Below are positions 1 to 8,967 of a DNA stretch of 64,000 bases, one piece after another; the first letter of the stretch is position 1, and every line of letters starts with the position of its first letter. Source of the stretch: Escherichia coli (GTDB lineage Bacteria > Pseudomonadota > Gammaproteobacteria > Enterobacterales > Enterobacteriaceae); contig NZ_AP027764.1 in the NCBI RefSeq assembly GCF_036503815.1, forward strand, positions 124,001 to 188,000. Reading direction: 5' to 3'. The notes beneath the pieces are model-generated. The model saw nothing but the letters and a program-made list of their open reading frames with translations. It made no database searches and was not told the origin of the DNA. Position numbers and translations under genes: made by a program.

Positions 1-786
1 GAAGTTCATGAAAATCAGCGCATCGCCGTCTTCCATTGCCGCGTCTGGCTGGCCTTCAGCACGGATAACGGTCGCTTTCACGAATTCGTCGTTTTCGTCG
101 CGAGCATAAGCAGCCTGCAAACCGGCAACAGCGGTGTCGGCCTGGAATTCGCCCTGCGCCAGCGTCAGCAGGTCATACGCTTTTTCAACGCGATCCCAAC
201 GATTGTCGCGGTCCATTGCGTAGTAACGACCAATGATGGACGCTACGCGGCCTTTGCCCAGCGCGGCAAATTTCTCTTCGAATTTTTTCAGCGAGGATTC
301 AGCACTGCGCGGCGGGGTGTCGCGACCGTCAAGGAATGCGTGCAGGTAGATTTTTTCTGCGCCGCGTTCCGCTGCCAGTTCTACCATCGCCATGATGTGA
401 TCTTCGTGGCTGTGTACACCACCTGCGGACAGCAGACCCATAATGTGTACTGCTTTGCCTGCGTTTTTCGCTTTATCTACCGCACCAGTCAGCACCGGAT
501 TAGCGAAGAAAGCGCGATCTTTGATTTCAACGTCCAGACGAGTCAGGTCCTGATACACGATGCGGCCGGCACCCAGGTTAACGTGGCCTACTTCGGAGTT
601 ACCCATCTGACGGTCAGGCAGACCGACTTCCAGACCGGAAGCGTCGATCAGGGTATGCGGACGATTGGCCCACAGTGCATCCATTACCGGGGTTTTAGCA
701 CTAAAAATGGCGTTATCCTGCTGTTCTTCGCGATAGCCATAGCCATCCAGAATCACCAGTACCATAGGTTTTTTAGAAACCGACAT
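1..786 (-). CDS. gpmM: 2,3-bisphosphoglycerate-independent phosphoglycerate mutase, C-terminus cut off by window edge
   Basis: Interconverts 3- and 2-phosphoglycerate in glycolysis/gluconeogenesis, in the cytosol, using Mn2+ and a phosphoserine intermediate. The reading frame runs leftwards from the ATG at 784-786 and is open to base 1, giving 262 residues of an enzyme usually about 514 long. The N-terminus reads [20 protein letters not shown]. The nucleophile motif [14 protein letters not shown] is present with Ser64, and the later [11 protein letters not shown] motif fits the family. Only truncation by the window is seen; nothing suggests a broken gene. It is divergent from yibN across a 244-bp gap. 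Confidence 0.97.
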
Positions 787-975
787 TGCGACAACCTCAT
801 ACTCAAGAGTCAAAATTTGCGTAATTTTACTACAGCTGAATCGATAAAATAGCCTCTGAAGATCAAAATATACGACCGCTCGCGGCAAGCCGATGCCAGA
901 TTTACGCTTTTTTTTCGTAGCGCCCCGCAAAATTGCATTCCAGTTAACGCGCTGGCTGTATTTGCCGCACCGCGC

Positions 976-1018
976 AGGTATACTCCTTTCCTGGTTTTTT
1001 TAATCACTACGTCGGGAG
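976..1018 (+). promoter_or_regulatory. candidate -10 element and ribosome-binding site for yibN
   Basis: TATACT at 979-984, preceded by CAGG, resembles a sigma70 -10 box, but I see no convincing -35 box at the usual distance. GGGAG at 1014-1018 lies 12 bases before the ATG at 1031 and decides that start. The remaining gpmM-yibN gap (787-975) shows nothing else I recognise. Confidence 0.4.
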
Positions 1019-1030
1019 TTGTTACCCCCC

Positions 1031-1462
1031 ATGCAAGAAATTATGCAATTTGTTGGCCGTCATCCCATACTGAGTATCGCCTGGATCGCGTTACTGGTGG
1101 CGGTTCTTGTGACTACGTTTAAGAGCCTGACCTCGAAAGTGAAGGTGATTACTCGTGGTGAAGCTACACGTCTGATCAACAAAGAAGACGCTGTGGTTGT
1201 GGATTTACGTCAGCGTGATGACTTCCGTAAAGGCCATATCGCAGGTTCTATCAATCTGTTGCCGAGCGAAATCAAAGCCAATAATGTTGGTGAGCTTGAG
1301 AAGCACAAAGACAAGCCGGTTATCGTGGTAGACGGTTCTGGCATGCAGTGCCAGGAGCCTGCAAACGCGCTGACGAAAGCAGGTTTTGCGCAAGTATTCG
1401 TGCTGAAAGAGGGCGTCGCTGGCTGGGCTGGCGAGAACTTGCCTCTGGTGCGCGGCAAATAA
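1031..1462 (+). CDS. yibN: membrane-anchored rhodanese-like protein YibN
   Basis: A 143-residue protein with one N-terminal membrane segment (about residues 11-30, [16 protein letters not shown]) and a single rhodanese domain (about 38-140) facing the cytoplasm. The domain shows [20 protein letters not shown], then [14 protein letters not shown] with a cysteine in the position of the catalytic loop. Rhodaneses transfer sulfur from persulfides; the physiological substrate here is unknown. The in-frame TTG at 1019 is rejected because GGGAG at 1014-1018 would abut it. The gene heads the run yibN-grxC-secB-gpsA, a protein folding/redox neighbourhood conserved in enterobacteria. Confidence 0.93.
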
Positions 1463-1507
1463 TTTACCTGCCGTTTTTCATGCCGCAGGCGGTGAGCTGC
1501 AATTATG

Positions 1508-1540
1508 CCCCCAGTGACTTATTGTTATAAGCTTCTGGGG
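1508..1540. repeat. nested inverted repeat between yibN and grxC
   Basis: CCCCAG and CTGGGG enclose a second arm pair CTTAT/ATAAG around a TGTT loop. It could fold as an interrupted hairpin in the yibN-grxC transcript. No U-run follows, so it is more likely a processing or stability hairpin than an intrinsic terminator. Confidence 0.5.
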
Positions 1541-1602
1541 ACACTCCATTTTGCTGCCGCCCTGCAACATGAAATTTCAGGGTAAAAAACAGGAGCTAAT
1601 TT

Positions 1603-1854
1603 ATGGCCAATGTTGAAATCTATACCAAAGAAACCTGCCCGTATTGCCATCGTGCGAAAGCACTGCTGAGCAGCAAGGGTGTGAGTTTTCAGGAGTTGCC
1701 GATCGATGGCAACGCCGCTAAGCGTGAAGAGATGATCAAACGCAGCGGTCGCACCACGGTTCCGCAGATTTTTATTGACGCACAGCACATTGGCGGCTGT
1801 GATGACTTGTATGCATTGGATGCACGTGGTGGACTGGATCCCCTGCTGAAATAA
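1603..1854 (+). CDS. grxC: glutaredoxin 3
   Basis: Small cytosolic thiol-disulfide oxidoreductase of 83 residues, the full family length. It reduces disulfides and glutathione-mixed disulfides at the expense of glutathione. The redox motif CPYC is at residues 12-15. The cis-proline motif TVPQIF and the glutathione-binding [10 protein letters not shown] are intact. It lies 62 bases upstream of secB and is probably co-transcribed. An AGGAG ribosome-binding site precedes the ATG. Confidence 0.97.
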
Positions 1855-1916
1855 CGTGTGAACGTTGGCATTACATTGCGCAGTATTTAAGGACAACACT
1901 TAAGGGTTTTCGACAC

Positions 1917-2384
1917 ATGTCAGAACAAAACAACACTGAAATGACTTTCCAGATCCAACGTATTTATACCAAGGATATCTCTTTCGAAGCGCCGAATGCG
2001 CCGCACGTTTTCCAGAAAGATTGGCAGCCAGAAGTTAAACTTGATCTGGATACGGCATCTTCTCAACTGGCAGATGACGTTTACGAAGTGGTACTGCGTG
2101 TTACCGTAACGGCATCCCTGGGCGAAGAAACTGCGTTCCTGTGCGAAGTTCAGCAGGGCGGTATTTTCTCCATCGCGGGTATCGAAGGCACCCAGATGGC
2201 ACATTGCCTGGGCGCGTACTGCCCGAACATTCTGTTCCCGTATGCTCGTGAGTGCATCACCAGCATGGTATCCCGCGGTACATTCCCGCAACTGAACCTT
2301 GCGCCGGTTAACTTCGATGCGCTGTTCATGAACTATTTGCAGCAGCAGGCTGGCGAAGGTACTGAAGAACATCAGGATGCCTGA
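1917..2384 (+). CDS. secB: protein-export chaperone SecB
   Basis: A 155-residue cytosolic homotetrameric chaperone that holds preproteins unfolded and delivers them to SecA. The sequence matches the family over its full length: the N-terminal [21 protein letters not shown], the central beta-sheet region around [11 protein letters not shown], and the acidic C-terminal tail [10 protein letters not shown]. Its TGA (2382-2384) shares one base with the gpsA ATG (TGATG), suggesting translational coupling. Confidence 0.98.
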
Positions 2385-3403
2385 TGAACCAACGTAATGC
2401 TTCAATGACTGTGATCGGTGCCGGCTCGTACGGCACTGCTCTTGCCATCACCCTGGCAAGAAATGGCCACGAGGTTGTTCTCTGGGGCCATGACCCTGAA
2501 CATATCGCGACGCTTGAACGCGACCGCTGTAACGCCGCGTTTCTCCCCGATGTGCCTTTTCCCGATACGCTCCATCTTGAAAGCGATCTCGCTACCGCAC
2601 TGGCAGCCAGCCGTAATATTCTCGTCGTCGTACCCAGCCATGTCTTTGGGGAAGTGCTGCGCCAGATTAAACCGCTGATGCGTCCTGATGCGCGGCTGGT
2701 GTGGGCGACCAAAGGGCTGGAAGCGGAAACCGGACGTCTGTTACAGGACGTGGCGCGTGAGGCGTTAGGCGATCAAATTCCGCTGGCGGTTATCTCTGGC
2801 CCAACGTTTGCGAAAGAACTGGCGGCAGGTTTACCGACGGCCATTTCGCTGGCCTCTACCGACCAAACCTTTGCTGATGATCTTCAGCAGTTGCTGCACT
2901 GTGGTAAAAGTTTCCGCGTTTACAGCAACCCGGATTTCATTGGCGTGCAACTTGGCGGCGCGGTGAAAAACGTTATTGCCATTGGCGCGGGGATGTCCGA
3001 CGGTATCGGTTTTGGTGCGAATGCGCGTACGGCGCTGATCACTCGAGGTCTGGCTGAAATGTCGCGTCTTGGCGCGGCGCTGGGGGCCGATCCTGCCACC
3101 TTTATGGGCATGGCGGGGCTGGGTGATCTGGTACTTACCTGTACCGACAACCAGTCGCGTAACCGCCGTTTTGGCATGATGCTCGGTCAGGGCATGGATG
3201 TACAAAGCGCGCAGGAGAAAATTGGTCAGGTGGTGGAAGGCTACCGCAATACGAAAGAAGTCCGCGAACTGGCGCATCGCTTCGGCGTTGAAATGCCAAT
3301 AACCGAGGAAATTTATCAAGTATTATATTGCGGAAAAAACGCGCGCGAGGCAGCATTGACTTTACTAGGTCGTGCACGCAAGGACGAGCGCAGCAGCCAC
3401 TAA
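2384..3403 (+). CDS. gpsA: sn-glycerol-3-phosphate dehydrogenase [NAD(P)+]
   Basis: Makes sn-glycerol 3-phosphate from dihydroxyacetone phosphate for phospholipid synthesis; cytosolic and biosynthetic. The 339 residues contain a Rossmann fold with GAGSYGTALA at residues 12-21, the conserved KGLE and SGPTFAKELA motifs, and the catalytic-lysine stretch GGAVKNVIAIGAG. The start overlaps the secB stop by one base. cysE follows after 79 bp that hold a strong hairpin. Confidence 0.98.
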   Translation: MNQRNASMTVIGAGSYGTALAITLARNGHEVVLWGHDPEHIATLERDRCNAAFLPDVPFPDTLHLESDLATALAASRNILVVVPSHVFGEVLRQIKPLMRPDARLVWATKGLEAETGRLLQDVAREALGDQIPLAVISGPTFAKELAAGLPTAISLASTDQTFADDLQQLLHCGKSFRVYSNPDFIGVQLGGAVKNVIAIGAGMSDGIGFGANARTALITRGLAEMSRLGAALGADPATFMGMAGLGDLVLTCTDNQSRNRRFGMMLGQGMDVQSAQEKIGQVVEGYRNTKEVRELAHRFGVEMPITEEIYQVLYCGKNAREAALTLLGRARKDERSSH

Positions 3404-3427
3404 ACCCAGGGAACCTTTGTTACCGCT

Positions 3428-3459
3428 ATGACCCGGCCCGCGCAGAACGGGCCGGTCAT
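3428..3459 (+). terminator. GC-rich hairpin between gpsA and cysE
   Basis: ATGACCCGGCCCG and CGGGCCGGTCAT pair almost perfectly (one bulged C) around a short loop. The following bases are ATTATCTTATC, only weakly U-rich, so this is probably a partial terminator or mRNA-stability hairpin that uncouples cysE from gpsA. Confidence 0.6.
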
Positions 3460-3482
3460 TATCTTATCGTGTGGAGTAAGCA

Positions 3483-4304
3483 ATGTCGTGTGAAGAACTG
3501 GAAATTGTCTGGAACAATATTAAAGCTGAAGCCAGAACGCTGGCGGACTGTGAGCCAATGCTGGCCAGTTTTTACCACGCAACGCTACTCAAGCACGAAA
3601 ACCTGGGGAGTGCACTGAGTTACATGCTGGCGAACAAGCTGTCATCGCCAATTATGCCTGCCATTGCTATCCGTGAAGTGGTGGAAGAAGCCTACGCCGC
3701 CGACCCGGAAATGATCGCTTCTGCGGCCTGTGATATTCAGGCAGTGCGTACCCGCGACCCGGCAGTCGATAAATACTCAACCCCATTGTTATATCTGAAA
3801 GGTTTTCACGCCTTGCAGGCGTATCGCATCGGTCACTGGCTGTGGAATCAGGGCCGTCGCGCGCTGGCTATTTTTCTGCAAAACCAGGTATCTGTGACGT
3901 TCCAGGTGGATATTCATCCGGCGGCAAAAATTGGTCGCGGTATCATGCTCGACCACGCGACGGGCATCGTTGTGGGTGAAACTGCGGTGATTGAAAATGA
4001 CGTGTCGATTCTGCAATCCGTTACCCTTGGCGGTACGGGAAAATCTGGCGGCGACCGTCACCCGAAAATTCGTGAAGGCGTGATGATTGGCGCAGGCGCG
4101 AAAATTCTCGGCAATATTGAAGTTGGGCGCGGTGCGAAGATTGGCGCAGGTTCCGTGGTGCTGCAACCGGTGCCGCCACATACCACCGCCGCTGGCGTTC
4201 CGGCACGCATTGTCGGTAAACCAGACAGCGATAAACCATCAATGGATATGGATCAACATTTCAACGGTATTAACCATACCTTTGAGTATGGGGATGGGAT
4301 CTGA
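3483..4304 (+). CDS. cysE: serine acetyltransferase
   Basis: Catalyses L-serine + acetyl-CoA to O-acetylserine, the first step of cysteine synthesis; hexameric, cytosolic and feedback-inhibited by cysteine. The 273 residues comprise an alpha-helical N-terminal domain (about 1-140) and a left-handed beta-helix of hexapeptide repeats (about 141-245). The catalytic pair Asp143 and His158 is present in QVDIH and LDHATG, and the GGTGKSGGDRHPKI loop is intact. The C-terminal tail ends HTFEYGDGI, which in the family binds CysK; the terminal isoleucine is conserved. RBS GTGGAG lies at 3470-3475. Confidence 0.98.
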   Translation: MSCEELEIVWNNIKAEARTLADCEPMLASFYHATLLKHENLGSALSYMLANKLSSPIMPAIAIREVVEEAYAADPEMIASAACDIQAVRTRDPAVDKYSTPLLYLKGFHALQAYRIGHWLWNQGRRALAIFLQNQVSVTFQVDIHPAAKIGRGIMLDHATGIVVGETAVIENDVSILQSVTLGGTGKSGGDRHPKIREGVMIGAGAKILGNIEVGRGAKIGAGSVVLQPVPPHTTAAGVPARIVGKPDSDKPSMDMDQHFNGINHTFEYGDGI

Positions 4305-4317
4305 CGTCCTGTGATTG

Positions 4318-4348
4318 TGCCGGATGCGATGTAATCATCTATCCGGCA
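4318..4348. repeat. REP element between convergent cysE and trmL
   Basis: TGCCGGATGCGATG and the complementary ATCCGGCA form the usual REP hairpin. It sits in the 52-bp gap between the two convergent genes, where it would protect 3' ends or serve as a shared termination region. Confidence 0.85.
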
Positions 4349-4356
4349 TACAGTAA

Positions 4357-4830
4357 CTAATCTCTCAACACCGCTCCCGGATACCCCAACTGCCGCCAGG
4401 CTTCATACACCACGACCGACACCGCATTGGACAGGTTCATGCTGCGGCTGTCCGGCACCATTGGAATACGAATTTTTTGTTCAGCGGGCAGGGCATCAAG
4501 AATGCTTGAGGGCAGGCCGCGCGTTTCCGGGCCAAACATCAGATAGTCGCCATCCTGGTAACTTACGGCGCTGTGAGCAGGCGTACCTTTCGTGGTGAGG
4601 GCAAACAGACGCTGCGGGTTTTCAGCCTTAAGAAACGCGGCATAGTTATGATGGCGCGTAACGGCGGTAAATTCGTGGTAGTCCAGCCCCGCACGGCGCA
4701 GGCGCTTATCGTCCCAGGCAAATCCCATCGGTTCGATGATATGCAGGCGAAAGCCGGTGTTGGCGCAAAGACGGATGATGTTGCCAGTGTTTGGCGGAAT
4801 TTCTGGTTCGTAAAGTACGATGTTTAGCAT
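4357..4830 (-). CDS. trmL: tRNA (cytidine/uridine-2'-O-)-methyltransferase TrmL
   Basis: A SPOUT-class dimeric methyltransferase of 157 residues that methylates the ribose of wobble base 34 in tRNA-Leu isoacceptors using S-adenosylmethionine. The knot motifs are visible: N-terminal MLNIVLYEPEIPPNTGNIIR (Arg20 and the following region bind RNA/SAM), FGPETRGLP in the middle, and the C-terminal IPMVPDSRSMNLSNAVSVV. It is convergent with cysE. Confidence 0.96.
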   Translation of the reverse strand: MLNIVLYEPEIPPNTGNIIRLCANTGFRLHIIEPMGFAWDDKRLRRAGLDYHEFTAVTRHHNYAAFLKAENPQRLFALTTKGTPAHSAVSYQDGDYLMFGPETRGLPSSILDALPAEQKIRIPMVPDSRSMNLSNAVSVVVYEAWRQLGYPGAVLRD

Positions 4831-4884
4831 ACTGCCCCCTTAGTGCGGGGGCAGGATAGCAGAAAATTGAGAAGTGGTGCGGCC

Positions 4885-4929
4885 TTTTCCCCTCACCCCG
4901 GCCCTCTCCCCGGAGGGGCGAGGGGGAAA
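4885..4929. repeat. GC-rich imperfect palindrome (boxC-like) after lldD
   Basis: TTTTCCCCTCACCCCGGCC ... GGGGCGAGGGGGAAA is an imperfect inverted repeat rich in C and G. It resembles the boxC family of short enterobacterial repeats and lies 3 bases past the lldD stop. On the minus strand it would fold into a hairpin flanked by a T-run, so it may end the lldPRD transcript. Confidence 0.55.
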
Positions 4930-4932
4930 CGA

Positions 4933-6123
4933 CTATGCGGCATTCCCTTTCGCCATCGGAGCCAGCGCCGCAGGCAACTCTTTACCCAGCCCCTGCACCA
5001 GCGAATCTTGCGTAATTTCACTGATCGATTTTGCGCCAGTCAGTGTCATTGCCACTTTCATCTCTTTTTCGATCAGATTCAGCAGATTTGCCACGCCCGC
5101 CTGGCCCGCCGTTGCCAGCGCATACAGGAAAGCACGACCCAGCAGTACAGTATCGGCACCGAGTGCAATCATACGCACGACATCAAGCCCGTTACGAATG
5201 CCGCTATCTGCCAGAATGGCGATATCACCTTTCACCGCATCTGCAATAGCAGGCAACGCACGGGCAGAAGAGAGTACACCGTCCAGCTGGCGGCCACCGT
5301 GGTTAGAAACCACAATGCCATCTGCGCCAAAACGTACCGCATCACGCGCATCTTCTGGGTCGAGGATCCCTTTGATCACCATCGGGCCATCCCAGAAATC
5401 GCGGATCCACTCAAGGTCTTTCCATGAGATAGAAGGATCGAAGTTATTCCCCAGCCAGCCGATGTAATCTTCCAGTCCGGTCGGTTTGCCGAGATAAGCC
5501 GAGATATTACCGAGATCATGCGGACGACCATTCAGGCCCACATCCCACGCCCATTGCGGATGCGTTACCGCCTGCAAGTAGCGGCGCATTGCCGCGTTCG
5601 GGCCGCTCATTCCAGAGTGCGCATCACGGTAACGCGCACCAGGCGTTGGCATATCCACAGTGAAGACCAGAGTTGAACAGCCTGCCGCTTTTGCACGCTC
5701 CAGCGCGTTACGCATAAAGCCGCGATCGCGCAGCACATATAACTGGAACCACATCGGACGCTTGATGGCGGGGGCGACTTCTTCAATTGGGCAAACAGAA
5801 ACGGTCGAGAGAGTAAACGGAATGCCATGTGCATCCGCCGCTTTTGCGGCCTGAACTTCGCCGCGTCGCGCATACATGCCACACAAACCTACCGGACCTA
5901 GCGCCACCGGCATCGACAATTTCTCATTAAACAGCGTCGTTTCCAGGCTTAAGTCGGACATGTTTTTCAGAATTCGCTGGCGCAGCGCCACCTCTGACAA
6001 ATCTTCCACGTTGCGGCGCAGGGTGTATTCAGAATATGCTCCCCCATCCATATAGTGGAACAGGAATGGCGGCAGAATGCGTTGTGCTGCGGCGCGATAA
6101 TCGCTGGCTGCGGAAATAATCAT
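4933..6123 (-). CDS. lldD: L-lactate dehydrogenase (quinone), FMN-dependent
   Basis: Oxidises L-lactate to pyruvate and passes electrons through FMN to the quinone pool; peripheral inner-membrane enzyme for aerobic growth on lactate. The 396 residues show the alpha-hydroxy-acid dehydrogenase TIM barrel. His275 and Arg278 of [10 protein letters not shown] are the catalytic base and substrate arginine. FMN-binding motifs include the FTVDMP strand and [20 protein letters not shown]. The start (ATG at 6121-6123) overlaps the lldR stop by 4 bases. It is the last gene of lldPRD. Confidence 0.97.
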
Positions 6124-6896
6124 GCGTTTTTCTCCCTCGAATTCTCATTATGGTCACCAGGCAGGCGGGTAATGCGTGCATGGCGAGCCTGATCTTCATC
6201 GAATCGTTTCATGGTGGTGTGAACAAAGCTAAGGTGCGCCATCATTGCTTTACGCGCCCCGTCAGCATCACCGGCAAAAATGGCGTCAATGACAGCCTGA
6301 TGTTGTTCGGTCAGTTGTGAAAAAACCGGGGGCACCAGATACATCCGCTGACGGCTATGCTTCACTGAGGATTGCAGGACATCGAAGAAACCACGCATGG
6401 TTTGCAGCAGCACGATGTTATGTGAGGCTTCGGCAATCGCCAGATGAAAACGAACGTCCGCTTGTGAGGCGAGATCCGGGTCTTCACTTAGCGTTGCTTC
6501 AAAGCAAAGCTGAATTTTCTCTTTTTCGCCAGGTGTGGCGCGCATTGCCGCATGCCATGCGGTGCTGGCTTCAATGGCGTAGCGGGCTTCCAGAATATCG
6601 AAACTGTAATCCGGATCATCGGCCATCAGCGTTTTCAGCGGCTGGACGATGTTTTGCTCCGACCATGTGTCATGACGCCAGCGAATAAACGTCCCGCCGC
6701 CGCGTCGACTAAGCAGCACGCCTTCGCTCACCAGTTTTGCCAGCGCCTCGCGCAGTGAATTACGCGATACGCCGAGTTGCATCGCCAGTTGACGTTCAGC
6801 GGGCAACTTCATGCCCGCCTCCAGGTTTTTTTCATCAATCAGCGCCCGCACACGATCGGCAACCTCGTCTGACAGGCGTCTGGGTAAAACAATCAT
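6120..6896 (-). CDS. lldR: GntR/FadR-family regulator of L-lactate use, LldR
   Basis: A 258-residue lactate-responsive transcription factor. The N-terminal winged helix (about residues 1-70) reads [20 protein letters not shown] ... [16 protein letters not shown]-terminal FCD ligand domain (about 85-225) follows, with the metal/ligand histidines expected in [13 protein letters not shown] and MAHLSFVH. The ATG at 6894-6896 shares one base with the lldP stop (TAATG), the natural coupled start; five codons of upstream in-frame sequence lie inside lldP and are not used. In E. coli LldR acts at two operators flanking the lldP promoter, and both can be seen upstream. Confidence 0.95.
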
Positions 6897-8551
6897 TAAG
6901 GAATCATCCACGTTAAGACATAAGCCTGAAGCGTGGTGATCACGCCCACCATACAGGTGAAGATCAGGCTGTGTTTGACAGTAAAGCGGAACAAATCAGA
7001 CTCTTTGCCCACCAGGCCAACCGCCGCACAGGCGATAGCGATAGATTGCGGCGAGATCATTTTGCCGGTGACACCACCGGTGGTGTTGGCAGCAACCAGC
7101 AACAGGTCAGAAACGCCAATTTGTTGTGCTGCAGTGGCTTGCAGCGCGGCGAACAGGGCGTTAGATGAGGTATCCGATCCGGTCAGGAAGACACCAAGCC
7201 AGCCGAGGAACGGCGAGAAGAAGGTGAATGCATGACCGGTGTGCGCCAGTGCCAGCGCCAGTGTTGATGACAGTCCGGAATAGTTCGAAATAAAGGCGAA
7301 TGCCAGCACCATACCGATGGAGTAGATAGGCAGAGCCAGTTCTTTTAGGGTGCTGCCGAAGGTGCTGATAGCGTCAGATGGTTTCATCTTCAGCCAGACA
7401 ATCGAGAGCAGGGCAGCAAACAGAATGGCGGTACCGGTAGCAGAGAACCAGTCGAACTTAAACACGGCGGCGTAAGCTGTCGCTTCGCTGACCACTGGCG
7501 GCATACGGGCAACCAGTTTATCGAGGTACGGCACCGGAATATTGATCACCCACTCATACAGCGCGCCACCCGATGCGAACAGGGCTTTAAACGGCGGGAT
7601 ACTCCACAGTGTTACGGTAGCGGTCAGGAACAGGAACGGTGTCCAGGCACGTAATACCTGACCCGCGGTGTAACCGGTGTGGGCCAGCGTCATATCAACC
7701 TGTGACGCCCCCAAATCACCAAAACGGAATACGCGCACCGGCTGCCAGCGTTTGAGGAACAGTGTCAGGCAGAGCAGCGATACCAGCGAAGAGATAATGT
7801 CTGGCAGTTCTGGCCCAATAAAGTTAGAGCTGAGGTATTGAGCGATGGCAAACGAGCCGCCCGCAACCACGACCGCAGGCCAGGTTTCTTTGATACCGCG
7901 CCAACCGTCCATAATCGCCATAATCCAGAACAGCACGATAATGGTCATAAACGGTAGCTGACGCCCCACCATCTGGCCAATCTCAAAGCTGTCGATGCCT
8001 GTTACCTGCCCGGCGACCAGAATCGGAATACCCATCGCACCAAATGCTACTGGCGCGGTGTTAACAATCAGGCACAGCCCGGCGGCGTACAGCGGTTTAA
8101 AGCCCAGGCCGACCAGCAATGCGGCGGTAATTGCTACCGGTGCGCCAAAGCCTGCGGCTCCTTCAAGGAAAGCGCCGAAACAGAAACCGACGATCAGCAT
8201 TTGCAGACGCTGGTCAGGGGTTATCGAAAGAATAGACGAGCGGATGATGTCAAACTGCCCGGTTTTCACCGAGATCTTATAGACGAACACCGCTGCAATA
8301 ATGATCCACGCGATGGGCCACAAACCGTAGAAGAAGCCATAAACCACCGAGGCCAGCGCGTTAGCGACCGGCATTTTATAGAACAGCAAAGCCACGGCAA
8401 GGGCGATTGCCACCGTCCATGAGGCGGCGACATAACCTTTGAGTTTGAGCTTAATCAGCGCAAAGAAGAAAAACAGGATGGGAAGCGATGCTATCAGGCT
8501 GGAAAGCCAGATATTCCCGGCGGGATCATAGTTTTGTTGCCAGAGATTCAT
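6896..8551 (-). CDS. lldP: L-lactate permease LldP
   Basis: A 551-residue lactate:H+ symporter of the LctP family with about 12-14 hydrophobic segments across its whole length. Family motifs such as [17 protein letters not shown] and [12 protein letters not shown] are intact. The ATG at 8549-8551 is chosen because AGGAGA lies just upstream; the longer frame to 8572 would start inside that leader. It is the first gene of lldPRD, with tight 1- and 4-base overlaps downstream indicating one operon. Confidence 0.97.
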
Positions 8552-8623
8552 TGCAGGTCTCCTGCAGTCCACACACGCCGCGTGATGAGTCTGTTGCTCA
8601 TCTCCGTGTCACACGTTGTGTAA

Positions 8624-8640
8624 AAGTGGCACTGCCAATT
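8624..8640 (-). promoter_or_regulatory. LldR operator O2 (downstream)
   Basis: Read on the minus strand: AATTGGCAGTGCCACTT, an AATTGG-N5-CCA[A/C]TT dyad. It is the weaker copy of the site at 8750-8766 and lies 73 bases upstream of the lldP start codon. The centre-to-centre spacing of about 126 bp agrees with the known O1/O2 pair that brackets the lldP promoter. Confidence 0.8.
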
Positions 8641-8669
8641 GTGTTGTGTAGGGATAATGACAATGAATA

Positions 8670-8684
8670 GTTAACTAAATGTTA
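8670..8684 (+). promoter_or_regulatory. ArcA-P binding site upstream of lldP
   Basis: GTTAACTAAATGTTA differs at one base from the ArcA consensus GTTAATTAAATGTTA. It lies between the two LldR operators, over the probable promoter. This fits the established anaerobic repression of lldPRD by ArcA. Confidence 0.75.
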
Positions 8685-8749
8685 TGTATTGGCAACATTG
8701 ATGTGAGTTTTAATTGGGGAACTGTGAACCAGAGGTCAGATAAGCGAAG

Positions 8750-8766
8750 AATTGGTAGGGCCAATT
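8750..8766 (-). promoter_or_regulatory. LldR operator O1 (upstream)
   Basis: Minus strand AATTGGCCCTACCAATT is a perfect AATTGG/CCAATT dyad with a 5-bp spacer, the GntR/FadR-subfamily arrangement. With O2 it would allow DNA looping over the lldP promoter. Confidence 0.85.
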
Positions 8767-8787
8767 TGGAGTGAGGGAGATATCTGT

Positions 8788-8821
8788 AAAGAAAAGGGCA
8801 ATTCCCATCAGGGAATTGCCC
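8788..8821 (-). terminator. intrinsic terminator for the adhesin gene
   Basis: On the minus strand GGGCAATTCCC-TGAT-GGGAATTGCCC is a perfect 11-bp stem with a 4-base loop, followed by TTTTCTTT. It lies 147 bases past the adhesin stop, beyond a pair of REP units, and insulates lldP from it. Confidence 0.85.
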
Positions 8822-8849
8822 TCAGATTATTGATCTGGTGCGTCTTATC

Positions 8850-8936
8850 TTGCCGGATGCGGCGTGAACGCCTTATCCGGCCTACAGGAATGTGCTGAAT
8901 CATCCCGTAGGTCTGATAAGCGTAGCGCATCACGCA
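8850..8936. repeat. BIME: two REP units in opposite orientation
   Basis: One REP (8851-8885) contains GCCGGATGCGGCGTGAACGC and ends TTATCCGGCCTAC. The second, inverted unit (8907-8936) begins GTAGGTCTGATAAGCG. Together they form a typical bacterial interspersed mosaic element downstream of the adhesin gene. Confidence 0.9.
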
Positions 8937-8967
8937 ATTTGGCGTTTACCCATTCATTAATGGATCA

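Noticed and set aside
810..1007. A 65-codon minus-strand frame between gpmM and yibN
   Set aside because: It covers the divergent promoter region, has no ribosome-binding site and no family resemblance.
4843..5467. Two overlapping plus-strand frames of about 195 codons opposite lldD
   Set aside because: They start in the boxC-like repeat and run antisense to lldD, whose active-site motifs are intact.
8850..8936. REP pair considered as a small CRISPR-like array
   Set aside because: Only two inverted palindromic units with no regular spacers; matches the REP/BIME family seen five more times in the window.
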